Shown: one piece after another, positions 6,074-11,742 of the stretch
Position numbering within the stretch: position 1 is the first letter of the stretch
Layout of the letters: each line of letters begins with the position of its first letter
Source of the DNA: Thalassiosira profunda
Taxonomy: Eukaryota; Bacillariophyta; Thalassiosirophyceae; Thalassiosirales; Thalassiosiraceae
Direction of reading: 5' to 3'
Assembly (NCBI GenBank): GCA_036939355.1
Contig: JALLAP010000580.1
Location: 1-11,742, forward strand
DNA: 11,742 bases
Made by a program: the position numbers and the translations under genes
Notes under the pieces: generated by a model
The model's input: the letters and a program-made list of their open reading frames with translations, nothing else
The model's database searches: none
Told to the model about the DNA's origin: nothing

Positions 6074-8193
6074 TTCCAACAAGGACGGCGACAAGACCGA
6101 CATGCCGATCGTCTGCGCCGCCTGCGACCTTGACGAGGACGACATGCATCTCGCGAGAGCACTCTTCCTCGCGTGCAATGTCGTGCGTGTCAACATGGAA
6201 GGCAGGCGCCTGGCCATCTTGGCCACCGGAAAGCCAAACCGCGACAATATGTTCGAGCTGACGGCGGAGCCGCGCGTGTCCAAGCACGCCTACATCCTTG
6301 GCCCGCTCCCGCACTCGGAGATGTGCTCGATGCGTGCGCTCATGGTCTACCACTACGGCGAGGAGGAGCTGCAACAGTTCAGCAAGACGGCGAACCTTTC
6401 GTTCTCCTTTGTTGACAAGGTCACGTCTTGCATGACCTCTCGCTTCTTTGAGGACTTTACGGGGCTGAGCGGAATGACGCCCGAGATGAAGGCGATCGTG
6501 GACGAAGCCGCGCGAGCATTTCGGTCCGCGGGTGGCAGCGAAGCGGCTCGGCTGTTCTTCCTTTCCAGGGCGTGGAAGGCCGCAAAGTATGACGTGAAAG
6601 CGCTCCCGGCGTGGGCGTTGGACGAGCATCAGCGCTTCCTCGCCAAGCGCGGCTACCAGGGCGACGAGGAGAAGCTCCTACAGAACATGGAGGGCCTCAG
6701 CCTGCACGTCTGCATCGCTCTGGCGGAGATGCGCCCCGCCTTTGTGCGCATGGCCGAGGCCACCGATGCCGAGGAGGTCTTTTCCAACGAGGTTCTCGGA
6801 CTGGTCCTTGCCGAGCAGCCCGAGTTCTTCGACAAGTGGGATGAGCTGCTGATTGATTGCGATGACAACGAGAAGAAGATCTTTGAGGCGATGGGCGGGC
6901 AAGCCAAGGGCTTGGACGTCTGCTCCGCTCTGAACACGATGGGCTCCGCCTTGAAGCGCACGGCGAGGCCCAAGGAGGATTGCTTCTCCAGCGTGGTCCT
7001 TCGCCGACTCATCTCCCAGCAGCCACAGCTGCAGGCCGAGTTGGACACTCTGCGGGCTCAATACAAGGACGACGACGAGATCTTCAAGGCGCTGGCCGAT
7101 CAGCACAAGGGCCTGTCTGTCTGCAGCGCTCTGGGCACGATGAGCGGCGCTCTTGTGCGCACGGCCGAGCCCGAGGAGGAGTGCTTTTCCGGCATGGTCC
7201 TTTGCCGTCTCCTCTCCGAGCAGCCGGAGCTCCGCCCCACGTTAGACACGCTGCGGGCCCACTATGGCGACGACAAGGATATCTTCGAGGCGCTCGCCGA
7301 TCGGCACAAGGGCCGGGACTTGGCCGGTCTTGTTAAGAAAGTGAAGGCCGCCGTGGACAAAGGCTCTACACACATGCTGGAGGTCAAGTGCAGGAGACCT
7401 GGCTGCAAATGTGGCAACGAAGCAACAACGTGGATTGGCGACGAAACTGGTAACGGCGTGGCGCTCAAGGAGGGCCGATGCCTGAAGCACGATATCACTT
7501 GCAAAGACTGCGGTGGCAAGCACAAAAAGTGGAGCCTTACGGGAGAAGATATGAAGCTTGACGAGTTTAAGACAAAACAAGGCCTACAGGAGAAGGAGGG
7601 GCCGAAGAAGGAGAAAGGTAAGACTTCTGTCTCTGATCTCGGTTTCTAACGAATGTCAGTCGACTCACATTCACTTGCAACTTGCAGCTGTTCGCAAGAC
7701 CTCCAAGCGAAAGGCGGTGGCCAGTGCTCGGACGACTGTCACCTCGAGCGAACAGAAGTCGGCCAAGGGCCCCAAGAGGAAGTCGGAGGAGGACCCTGCG
7801 CCTCCCCGCGGGCGACCGCCCAAAAAGGCCCTCCTTGCACGCGCACGCGCCGGCCTCCTGCCCAGCGAGCCCAATCTAGAGCGGCCATCTTCCAAGCAGC
7901 ATGGGATCCTGTTCCAGGCGGGGCAATCCAAGACAGCGGTTGTGCAGTATATAGAGGACGCGGAGGTCCTTCAGATGCTGGACGATCAGTACGAATTCCA
8001 TGCCAGCCTAGAAGAAGAGGACCGGCGTCGCATTGCAGAGGGAATGCGAGTGAAGGTCCGCTTTGTAGAGGGGTGGTACCCTGGTACTGTTCGTTCCGTT
8101 CTGCTTGGAGGTAGGAAGATCATCATCGACTACGACGATGGCACGGAGGCAGAGGAGGACTTTCCTGACATTGCCGGTATCATTCTTCTTTGA
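6045..8193 (+). CDS. Repeat, zinc-cluster, AT-hook and Tudor-like nuclear protein (two exons: 6045-7617, 7688-8193)
   Basis: Splicing out 7618-7687 gives 692 residues from ATG 6045. The order is: an N-terminal alpha/beta-looking region; about four tandem repeats of roughly 67 residues (190-437); a Cys cluster at 449-493 (C449, C454, C456, C479, C486, C489, with H482 and H493) that looks like a zinc-binding module; a Lys-rich linker; basic patches at 528-533 and 551-556 (RKTSKRKA, KGPKRKS) usable as nuclear localisation signals; an AT-hook at 565-571 (RGRPPKK); and a C-terminal Tudor-like barrel at about 640-690 (GMRVKVRF, GWYPGTV, IIIDYDDGTEAEEDFPD). AT-hooks bind AT-rich DNA minor grooves. 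Tudor-type barrels often read methylated histones, though the aromatic cage cannot be judged here. The protein is most likely nuclear and chromatin-associated. The N-terminus may continue from the frame ending at 6037. I know no described protein with this full architecture. Confidence 0.75.
6612..7355 (+). repeat. Tandem ~67-codon coding repeats (one degenerate, two full, one C-terminally diverged)
   Basis: Full units lie at 6786-6989 (68 codons) and 6990-7190 (67 codons); a third at 7191-7355 keeps its first 40 or so residues and then diverges. A weaker copy precedes them at 6612-6785. The shared pattern is VLxxLLxxQPxL, LDTLRAxY, DDxxIFxALADxHKGL, VCSALxTMxxALxRTAxPxEECFS. Units two and three are also similar at DNA level (for example CTGCGGGC and GCCGATC.GCACAAGGGC), suggesting fairly recent duplication or homogenisation. 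Predicted all-helical. I recognise no named repeat family. Confidence 0.85.
7618..7687 (+). other. Spliceosomal intron, 70 bases
   Basis: The donor is GTAAGA after GAGAAAG, the branch point CTAAC is at 7646-7650, and the acceptor is ACTTGCAG. Removal shifts the frame by one and joins the Lys-rich end of the first exon (frame 0, otherwise stopping at 7649) to the basic AT-hook/Tudor exon (frame 1). The split codon G|CT gives Ala525. Confidence 0.88.
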
Positions 8194-8453
8194 GATGGTT
8201 GAATGTAGATTATTGCCGTCGCTCCATCGCCGTCTCTCTTGTCCAACGTGCCGTCGCCCCAATCCACTGCCCCGGAGTCAGCCCCGTCCTCCATCGGCGG
8301 ACGCACGCCCAAGTTGATAGCAGATGTTTTGTTGGCGTTTGGCGTCGTCCCAGTTCCGTCCTCGTCGCCCACGCCCGCACCCGCCTCGCCTACATCTGCT
8401 AGCTCGCACTCCCCCTCGTCGCCAGCATGCACCATAACCAGCCCGGTATCCAC

Positions 8454-8503
8454 GTTTGTATCAACTGGCGAGAGATCCCGCTCTCTCACCAGTTGATGCA
8501 CAC
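8454..8503. repeat. Imperfect inverted repeat, 22-base arms, 6-base loop
   Basis: The arms at 8454-8475 and 8482-8503 read as GTKTGYATCAACTGGYGAGAGA and its complement, around loop TCCCGC. The inner 16 bases per arm differ at one place and the full 22 at three. Every difference is T/C or T/G. Read as minus-strand RNA, the inner mismatch becomes a U-G wobble pair, giving a near-perfect 38-base hairpin at 8460-8497. Confidence 0.7.
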
Positions 8504-8514
8504 ACTAGACGGTA

Positions 8515-8535
8515 AATTAGCCTGCTAGGTTAATT
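8515..8535. repeat. Short hairpin AATTAGCCT-GCT-AGGTTAATT
   Basis: Two nine-base arms flank a three-base loop; the single mismatch is a G/T wobble on the forward strand. It lies 12 bases after the long inverted repeat. It could be part of a transcript 3' end or simply chance. Confidence 0.4.
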
Positions 8536-8880
8536 GATAAGCCAGTTGGTCAAAGCCGACGGGAGAAGGGCCCGCCTCTCGCCCCACGACGGTGCCTCGG
8601 CCACCGGCGTTTAGCCCCCGCTGCGGGTGACGCATTTGCTTACCATTCGACCTCTAGGTACGCGAGCTCGCCTGTCATTGCTCCGACACGGACGGCATTC
8701 AAAACGAGGGTAGTATCCCTGCGGTGTGGCGCAGCGCCTCTCATTGCATTGCAAATGTATGCTCCTGCGGCAACAGTCATTGATATCACTGCCATCAGTC
8801 CCGCCACGTTGTCATTGGCAATCGTCGTCTTCGTCTGCACCGCTGCGTTTTTTCGCACCTATTTCCTCGGCAAGCGAACC

Positions 8881-10005
8881 ATGAGCGCGGACGTATGCGC
8901 AGCGTGCGGCAAGGGCGGCAGCCTCAAGACCTGCTCGGCGTGCAGGAAAGGCCAAAAACAGCACCGTCCCAGTCATAGGAAGGAGTGTAAGGAAGCGAAG
9001 CGTAGAAAGGAGTCCGAAGCCGATCTCGCAGGCGTGCTCGAAGAAATGACCATATCCCAGTGCATCAGTGATGACGACGCTCTGTTCAAAGACCCACCTC
9101 CGAAGCAAGAATGCCAAATCTGCATGCTTCCGAGTGAGTATGACGAACAATGTCTCTTGCTTTCAACATATGTAGAAGACACCCTAACATATCCGTTCCT
9201 CCCAGTGCCCTTTACATCGGCGCATCCGGTCACTCAAGGATCATACCTCGTCTGTTGCGGGTCGTGGATGTGCGAAGGATGCAGCTACGCCGACAGCGAG
9301 CATTCGTCCGAGTGCCCGTTCTGCAGGACAACATTGTTCTACTCGCCCGAAGAAGGCATCCGACGCTGCAAGAAAAGAGCCGAGGTGAGCGACGCCGAAG
9401 CCATTCACCGCCTCGGAATCTATCACAGTGGCCACCGTGGGCTGCCCAAGGATCTGAAGAAGGCGATTGCATTTTACGAGCAAGCGGCCGAGCTGGGCTC
9501 CGCGAATGCCCATCGGTCTTTGGGCGTCGCATACTATCAAGGATCCGGCGTGGAGGAAAATAAAATGAAGGCCCTCCAACACTTCCGTCACGGGGCCATG
9601 GGAGGGGACGAAAAGTGCAGAGAAATCGTTGGCACTCTGGAGAATCAACTGGGATTCTCTCATCGGGCAATGCAACATTGGATGATTGCCGCAAGCGCTG
9701 GGTACGAATCGTCACTTGGCCTTGTCAGAGACGGCTTCAAGCAAGGATTCGTTTCCAAGGAGGAGTACGCCCAGACGCTCCGTGCATTTCAAGCGTCAGT
9801 GGGCGAGATGAAGAGTTCTGACCGAGCGAAAGCTGCTGCGGCCCGTGCTTCGGCAGACAAAGGGGAACTGTCGTCCACCCCAGCCGAGCCGGTCTCGGCA
9901 ATAGACCAAGCACAAGCTCACGCGGGTAAACCGTGTGAGATGGTCACTGCATCACTCCTTCGGCTCGAGTGCGGTTTTTGGCGACTAGTCCTCTCTTCAC
10001 TGTAA
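8881..10005 (+). CDS. MYND finger / RING-like / Sel1-repeat protein, two exons (8881-9133, 9206-10005)
   Basis: The spliced product is 350 residues and belongs to a family greatly expanded in centric diatoms. An N-terminal MYND-like motif has C6-x2-C9, C18-x2-C21 and H32-x3-C36, but the central C-x3-C pair normally found between residues 23 and 25 is absent, so one of the two zinc sites is lost. A RING-like Cys motif follows: C78-x2-C81 (CQICMLP), CC at 101-102, C107-x2-C110 and C121-x2-C124 (CPFCRT). Two clear Sel1 repeats (about 148-184 and 185-220) and two weaker ones (to about 290) follow, then an Ala/Ser-rich tail. Sel1 repeats are protein-protein scaffolds and RING-like fingers can recruit ubiquitin E2s; its actual partners are unknown. 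I chose ATG 8881 (ACCATGA) because it places the MYND motif at the N-terminus as usual. ATG 8755 would add a hydrophobic, membrane-anchor-like segment. Confidence 0.85.
   Translation: MSADVCAACGKGGSLKTCSACRKGQKQHRPSHRKECKEAKRRKESEADLAGVLEEMTISQCISDDDALFKDPPPKQECQICMLPSEYDEQCLLLSTYVEDTLTYPFLPVPFTSAHPVTQGSYLVCCGSWMCEGCSYADSEHSSECPFCRTTLFYSPEEGIRRCKKRAEVSDAEAIHRLGIYHSGHRGLPKDLKKAIAFYEQAAELGSANAHRSLGVAYYQGSGVEENKMKALQHFRHGAMGGDEKCREIVGTLENQLGFSHRAMQHWMIAASAGYESSLGLVRDGFKQGFVSKEEYAQTLRAFQASVGEMKSSDRAKAAAARASADKGELSSTPAEPVSAIDQAQAHAGKPCEMVTASLLRLECGFWRLVLSSL
9134..9205 (+). other. Cryptic in-frame intron, 72 bases, in the MYND/Sel1 gene
   Basis: The donor is GTGAGTATG, the branch point CTAAC is at 9184-9188 and the acceptor is TTCCTCCCAG. 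The length is divisible by three and no stop occurs inside, so the unspliced reading looks like continuous coding. Splicing gives CQICMLPMPF followed by the second Cys pair, matching the compact finger spacing of the family. Retention would insert 24 residues into the zinc-binding core. Confidence 0.85.
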
Positions 10006-10091
10006 TTTCTAGGCACCCGCTGAGTAGGAAACGACCCCTCCCTTATTGCATTGATGATTGTTTGTTGCATGCGACTTGATGGAGTTGGTAG

Positions 10092-10122
10092 ATTGCAACC
10101 AGCTTCGCAGCACCCCGCCCAC
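10092..10122 (+). promoter_or_regulatory. Composite motif ATTGCAA + GCACCCCGCCCAC, copy 1
   Basis: ATTGCAA at 10092-10098 is followed after 11 bases by GCACCCCGCCCAC at 10110-10122. The same pair occurs at 11607-11634, just before a gene start. Here no convincing start follows; the next ATG (10134) opens only a 28-codon frame. It could be a promoter of a short or non-coding transcript. Confidence 0.35.
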
Positions 10123-10365
10123 GCCCCCACTAGATGATTGCAAATTGCAACCACAGTACTAATGCCTGCAGTGAATGCGAAGGAAGTTCCCTCGCATACC
10201 TTTTGGGCATGAACTGAAATTGTTCTTGCAGGCATCGCTGCAACTGGCGTCTGAAGTGCACCGTCACTCTGCAATTACTGATGCTTGGTGCATCTGGCGG
10301 CTGGTATTGCGCGAGAGGACGTCGACGTGCACGAAACAGGTCCGTTTGGCACTGCGCTGAGGTCT

Positions 10366-10401
10366 GGAGGAGGATGCATGCACCGACTTGCATCCTCCTC
10401 C
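10366..10401. repeat. Perfect 13-base inverted repeat with 10-base loop
   Basis: GGAGGAGGATGCA at 10366-10378 and its exact complement at 10389-10401 flank loop TGCACCGACT. The stem is purine-rich on one strand. It lies between convergent genes and could form a transcript-end hairpin. Confidence 0.65.
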
Positions 10402-10613
10402 TTCTCCTGCATCTGTGCAACTGCCTGGGAGGAGTCAATGCATTAGGCCGTTTCTTACGTCAATGATCCAAGAAGCGTTAGTTCTTGGCCTCTTGTGTGT
10501 TGATTCATTTATAAAGTACCGTCTTATGCGTCGCACTAAGGTCTTCCAGCGGGTGCACCGTACTTCATCACCCTGCGTGCATGCACCTTCGGCCATGTTC
10601 TCCTCCAACCAGG

Positions 10614-10763
10614 ATGTCGACTACGCTCTCAATCGGCCCTGCCGCTGCCCTCGGCGGTGGCGCCCCCGTCCTCCTCGGCCTAGCCGTCGCCGTCCAAGTC
10701 CGCGGACCCTGTTGCCTTTCTCTTCTCTCGCGTGAACCTCTCTGTGTGAGTTTGTCACGCTGA
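10614..10763 (+). CDS. Possible small ORF or first exon, hydrophobic Ala/Gly/Leu-rich
   Basis: A 49-codon frame starts at ATG 10614 (A at -3) and shows G/C-rich third positions through about residue 32 (GAPVLLGLAVAVQV), unlike the surrounding non-coding DNA. A TATA-like TTTATAAAG lies about 100 bases upstream. A donor-like GTGAGTTTG at 10746, a branch-like CTAAT near 10797 and acceptors CCCCCAG (10832) or TTTTCAG (10840) could splice it onward, but this would run antisense into the flavodoxin-like gene. I do not recognise the product. It could be noise. Confidence 0.2.
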   Translation: MSTTLSIGPAAALGGGAPVLLGLAVAVQVRGPCCLSLLSREPLCVSLSR

Positions 10764-10836
10764 CGACGAAACACCCTTTGCATGCGTTGGTCATCCTCTA
10801 ATTGATTGTTGCTGCTGTGCTCCAACCCCCAGCTTT

Positions 10837-11361
10837 TCAGCATGACTTGATTTTGTCGACAAGCATCTCAATCCAAGGTTCTACCTCCGTCAAGCCCGTG
10901 CGCTCATCGGCTTCACCTCTACTGCAGAACCTATCACCGCCCAATGCCTCCAACCTCTAGTCCAGCGCCTGCGCCACCTGATTGCAATCCTTGGCAGAGG
11001 TATGCTGCCTGTCTAGGAGTAAGTTGGAGTCGCCCAAGCCCAACACTGCAAACTGCGCTTTACCGCTCAACAATGTCTCGGGGTGCGTCTTCCGCTTGAA
11101 GAAGCGTATGCAGGCGCCACCGTCCTCTGGAGGTGCCTCATTTTCGATGGTTTGCGCCACGAATATCGCGAGAGTTGTAGGCTTGGCGAGTCCATCCGTA
11201 TCCTCGACGAGGGCTTCCTTGAATTGCTTGCTTTTGGACATGGATATTTGACGCACATCACTGACGAGGGGAGATACTTCGGTCGCAATTCTGGTTGCAA
11301 CGTCCGACGATAGCTCGCCTCCGTGGAGGATAACGACGTCTGCGACACTGGGCGACGCCAT
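10837..11361 (-). pseudogene. Stand-alone flavodoxin-like protein (methionine synthase reductase-type), interrupted by an in-frame TAG
   Basis: From ATG 11361 (AATAATGG context) the frame encodes 134 residues to TAG at 10957-10959. The homology continues in the same frame for 39 more codons (RLEALGG, RGEADERTGL, VEPWIEML) to TGA at 10837-10839. Total length, about 174 residues, is that of one flavodoxin domain; no FAD/NADPH reductase half follows. Family signatures are FVAQTIENEAPPE (67-79) and AVLGLGDSN (105-113), then the EADERTGL/VEPW ending typical of the methionine synthase reductase branch of diflavin enzymes. The FMN phosphate loop (normally T/S-x-T-G-x-T) is replaced by HGGELSSD at 13-20, and the aromatic residue expected after GLGDSN is Leu. 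FMN binding is therefore doubtful. The stop could be a nonsense mutation (one base from AAG), a readthrough site or a sequence error. No intron signals would remove it. If functional, a role in electron transfer to cobalamin enzymes is possible but unproven. Confidence 0.72.
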
Positions 11362-11648
11362 TATTCGATCGGGCCGAGGGCGAGGGAAATGGAAATGGAG
11401 CGAGGCGGGCAAGGTGAATCTGAAACTCGAAAGCAAAAGACACAAAGAAAAGCCGGAACCTTGACTTCCACGTGTAACCTGGAGAAGCCAGAACCGGGAG
11501 AAGGCCAGACCAAACCTCTTCCTTTTACTAGACCCCCGTAAGAAAAATCCACGTAGGAATAGTAGAAATCTGAAACCACCAACCGCCCCCGCCCCCCACT
11601 TTGCCCATTGCAAATCGCCCCGCACCCCGCCCACCCCCACCCTTCACC
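11362..11648. promoter_or_regulatory. Divergent promoter region between flavodoxin-like gene and acidic-protein gene
   Basis: The 287 bases separate two outward-reading starts. The right end is strongly C-rich on the forward strand (11582-11645) and carries ATTGCAA at 11607-11613, then GCACCCCGCCCAC at 11622-11634, 14 bases before the ATG at 11649. The pair recurs at 10092-10122. The left part is purine-rich and carries no recognisable element. Confidence 0.45.
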
Positions 11649-11742
11649 ATGTCCGACGTCGAGGAACCCATCGCCGAGCCCGAGGTTGAGGCCGAGGCCT
11701 CCGAGGAGGAGGAGGAATTCGTCGCCGCCGGCGGCGCCACCG
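11649..11742 (+). CDS. N-terminus of an acidic protein, cut by the window end
   Basis: ATG 11649 in a good context (TTCACCATGT) opens a frame that stays open for 31 codons to the window edge. The product begins MSDVEEPIAEPEVEAEAS, continues with a run of Glu and ends in Ala/Gly. Such acidic N-termini occur on many cytosolic and nuclear proteins, so no family can be named. Support comes from the start context, the codon use and the C-rich motif directly upstream. Confidence 0.55.
   Translation, partial: MSDVEEPIAEPEVEAEASEEEEEFVAAGGAT

Larger units (their letters stand above)
8194..8880. other. Intergenic region with inverted repeats, no convincing gene
   Basis: The stretch between the Tudor gene stop and the MYND gene start includes a pyrimidine-rich segment (8210-8450) that is open on both strands: Ser/Pro-rich forward at 8239-8496 and Gly/Asp-rich reverse at 8130-8501. 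Neither shows a recognisable domain. It also holds a long hairpin at 8454-8503, a short one at 8515-8535 and a GC-rich stretch (8565-8640). CATTGCAAAT occurs at 8747-8756, 125 bases before the MYND start. An in-frame ATG at 8755 could extend the MYND protein, so the last part may be leader or coding. Confidence 0.5.
10006..10836. other. Intergenic region rich in ATTGCAA-type motifs and short inverted repeats
   Basis: The 830 bases between the MYND gene and the flavodoxin-like gene contain no long supported gene. Visible items are a direct repeat ATTGCAACCA at 10092-10101 and 10144-10153, a composite motif at 10092-10122, a 13-base hairpin at 10366-10401, a TATA-like TTTATAAAG around 10508-10516 and a possible small ORF at 10614. 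Part of it must hold the 3' ends of the two flanking genes, which read towards each other. Confidence 0.5.

Noticed and set aside
3845..8193. Non-LTR retrotransposon with two ORFs
   Set aside because: No reverse transcriptase, endonuclease, gag-type knuckle, terminal repeat or poly-A tail; a spliced intron is present.
8239..8496. Ser/Pro-rich plus-strand frame of 85 codons
   Set aside because: Low-complexity composition, weak start context and no domain; left as intergenic.
8130..8501. Minus-strand Gly/Asp-rich 123-codon frame
   Set aside because: It overlaps the end of the Tudor exon antisense, has no recognisable motif, and compositional bias of a pyrimidine-rich stretch explains it.
8560..8645. 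GC-rich stretch as a possible tRNA or structured RNA gene
   Set aside because: Only short stems (for example CCCGC-T-GCGGG) are visible; no cloverleaf, box elements or T-loop sequence.
10957..10959. TAG read as a sense codon by a variant genetic code
   Set aside because: TAG ends the NOA1-like gene and the secreted-protein gene in this window, so it acts as a normal stop here.
11362..11640. N-terminal extension of the flavodoxin-like frame
   Set aside because: Family homology begins right at ATG 11361, which has a strong context; the extension reads through the divergent promoter.

Overview
The window is nuclear DNA of a eukaryotic alga, most likely a diatom. Four things point that way. The genes are monocistronic, with Kozak-like starts (A at -3) and no bacterial ribosome binding sites. 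Two well-supported GT-AG introns of 70 and 72 bases both carry a CTAAC branch point. A SAP-domain NOA1/YqeH GTPase and a MYND + RING-like + Sel1 protein, both typical of diatoms (the latter of Thalassiosira-type centric diatoms), occur together. Coding regions have G/C-rich third positions. Species cannot be fixed from the sequence.

Layout. (1) 1-254: leader of the first gene, with a two-codon upstream ORF. (2) 255-2585 (+): organelle-type circularly permuted GTPase NOA1/YqeH fused to an N-terminal SAP domain. (3) 2786-3628 (-): secreted protein with a duplicated four-cysteine module and a long acidic tail; it is convergent with NOA1. (4) 3629-3844: AT-rich divergent promoter. (5) 3845-8193 (+): the most unusual locus. 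It holds a 730-codon frame with a ubiquitin-like domain ending in LLGG, and, seven bases after its stop and one frame over, a second frame with about four 67-residue repeats and a Cys cluster. The second frame is spliced at 7618-7687 to an exon with basic patches, an AT-hook and a Tudor-like domain. Codon use suggests that the two frames belong to one gene interrupted by a frame change near 6011-6045. (6) 8194-8880: non-coding, with an inverted repeat whose arm differences are all wobble-compatible on the minus strand. (7) 8881-10005 (+): MYND/RING-like/Sel1 gene with a cryptic in-frame intron and a MYND finger lacking its CxxxC pair. (8) 10006-10836: mostly non-coding, with a hairpin, a composite ATTGCAA + C-rich motif and a possible tiny ORF. 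(9) 10837-11361 (-): stand-alone flavodoxin-like protein of the methionine synthase reductase type, with homology continuing 39 codons past an in-frame TAG. (10) 11362-11648: divergent promoter repeating the composite motif. (11) 11649-end (+): start of an acidic protein cut by the window edge.

The genes look functionally unrelated, as is usual for a compact protist genome. The closest to an undescribed system is the UBL/repeat/Zn/AT-hook/Tudor locus, which looks like a nuclear chromatin-associated protein with a ubiquitin-like module. This is domain inference only.
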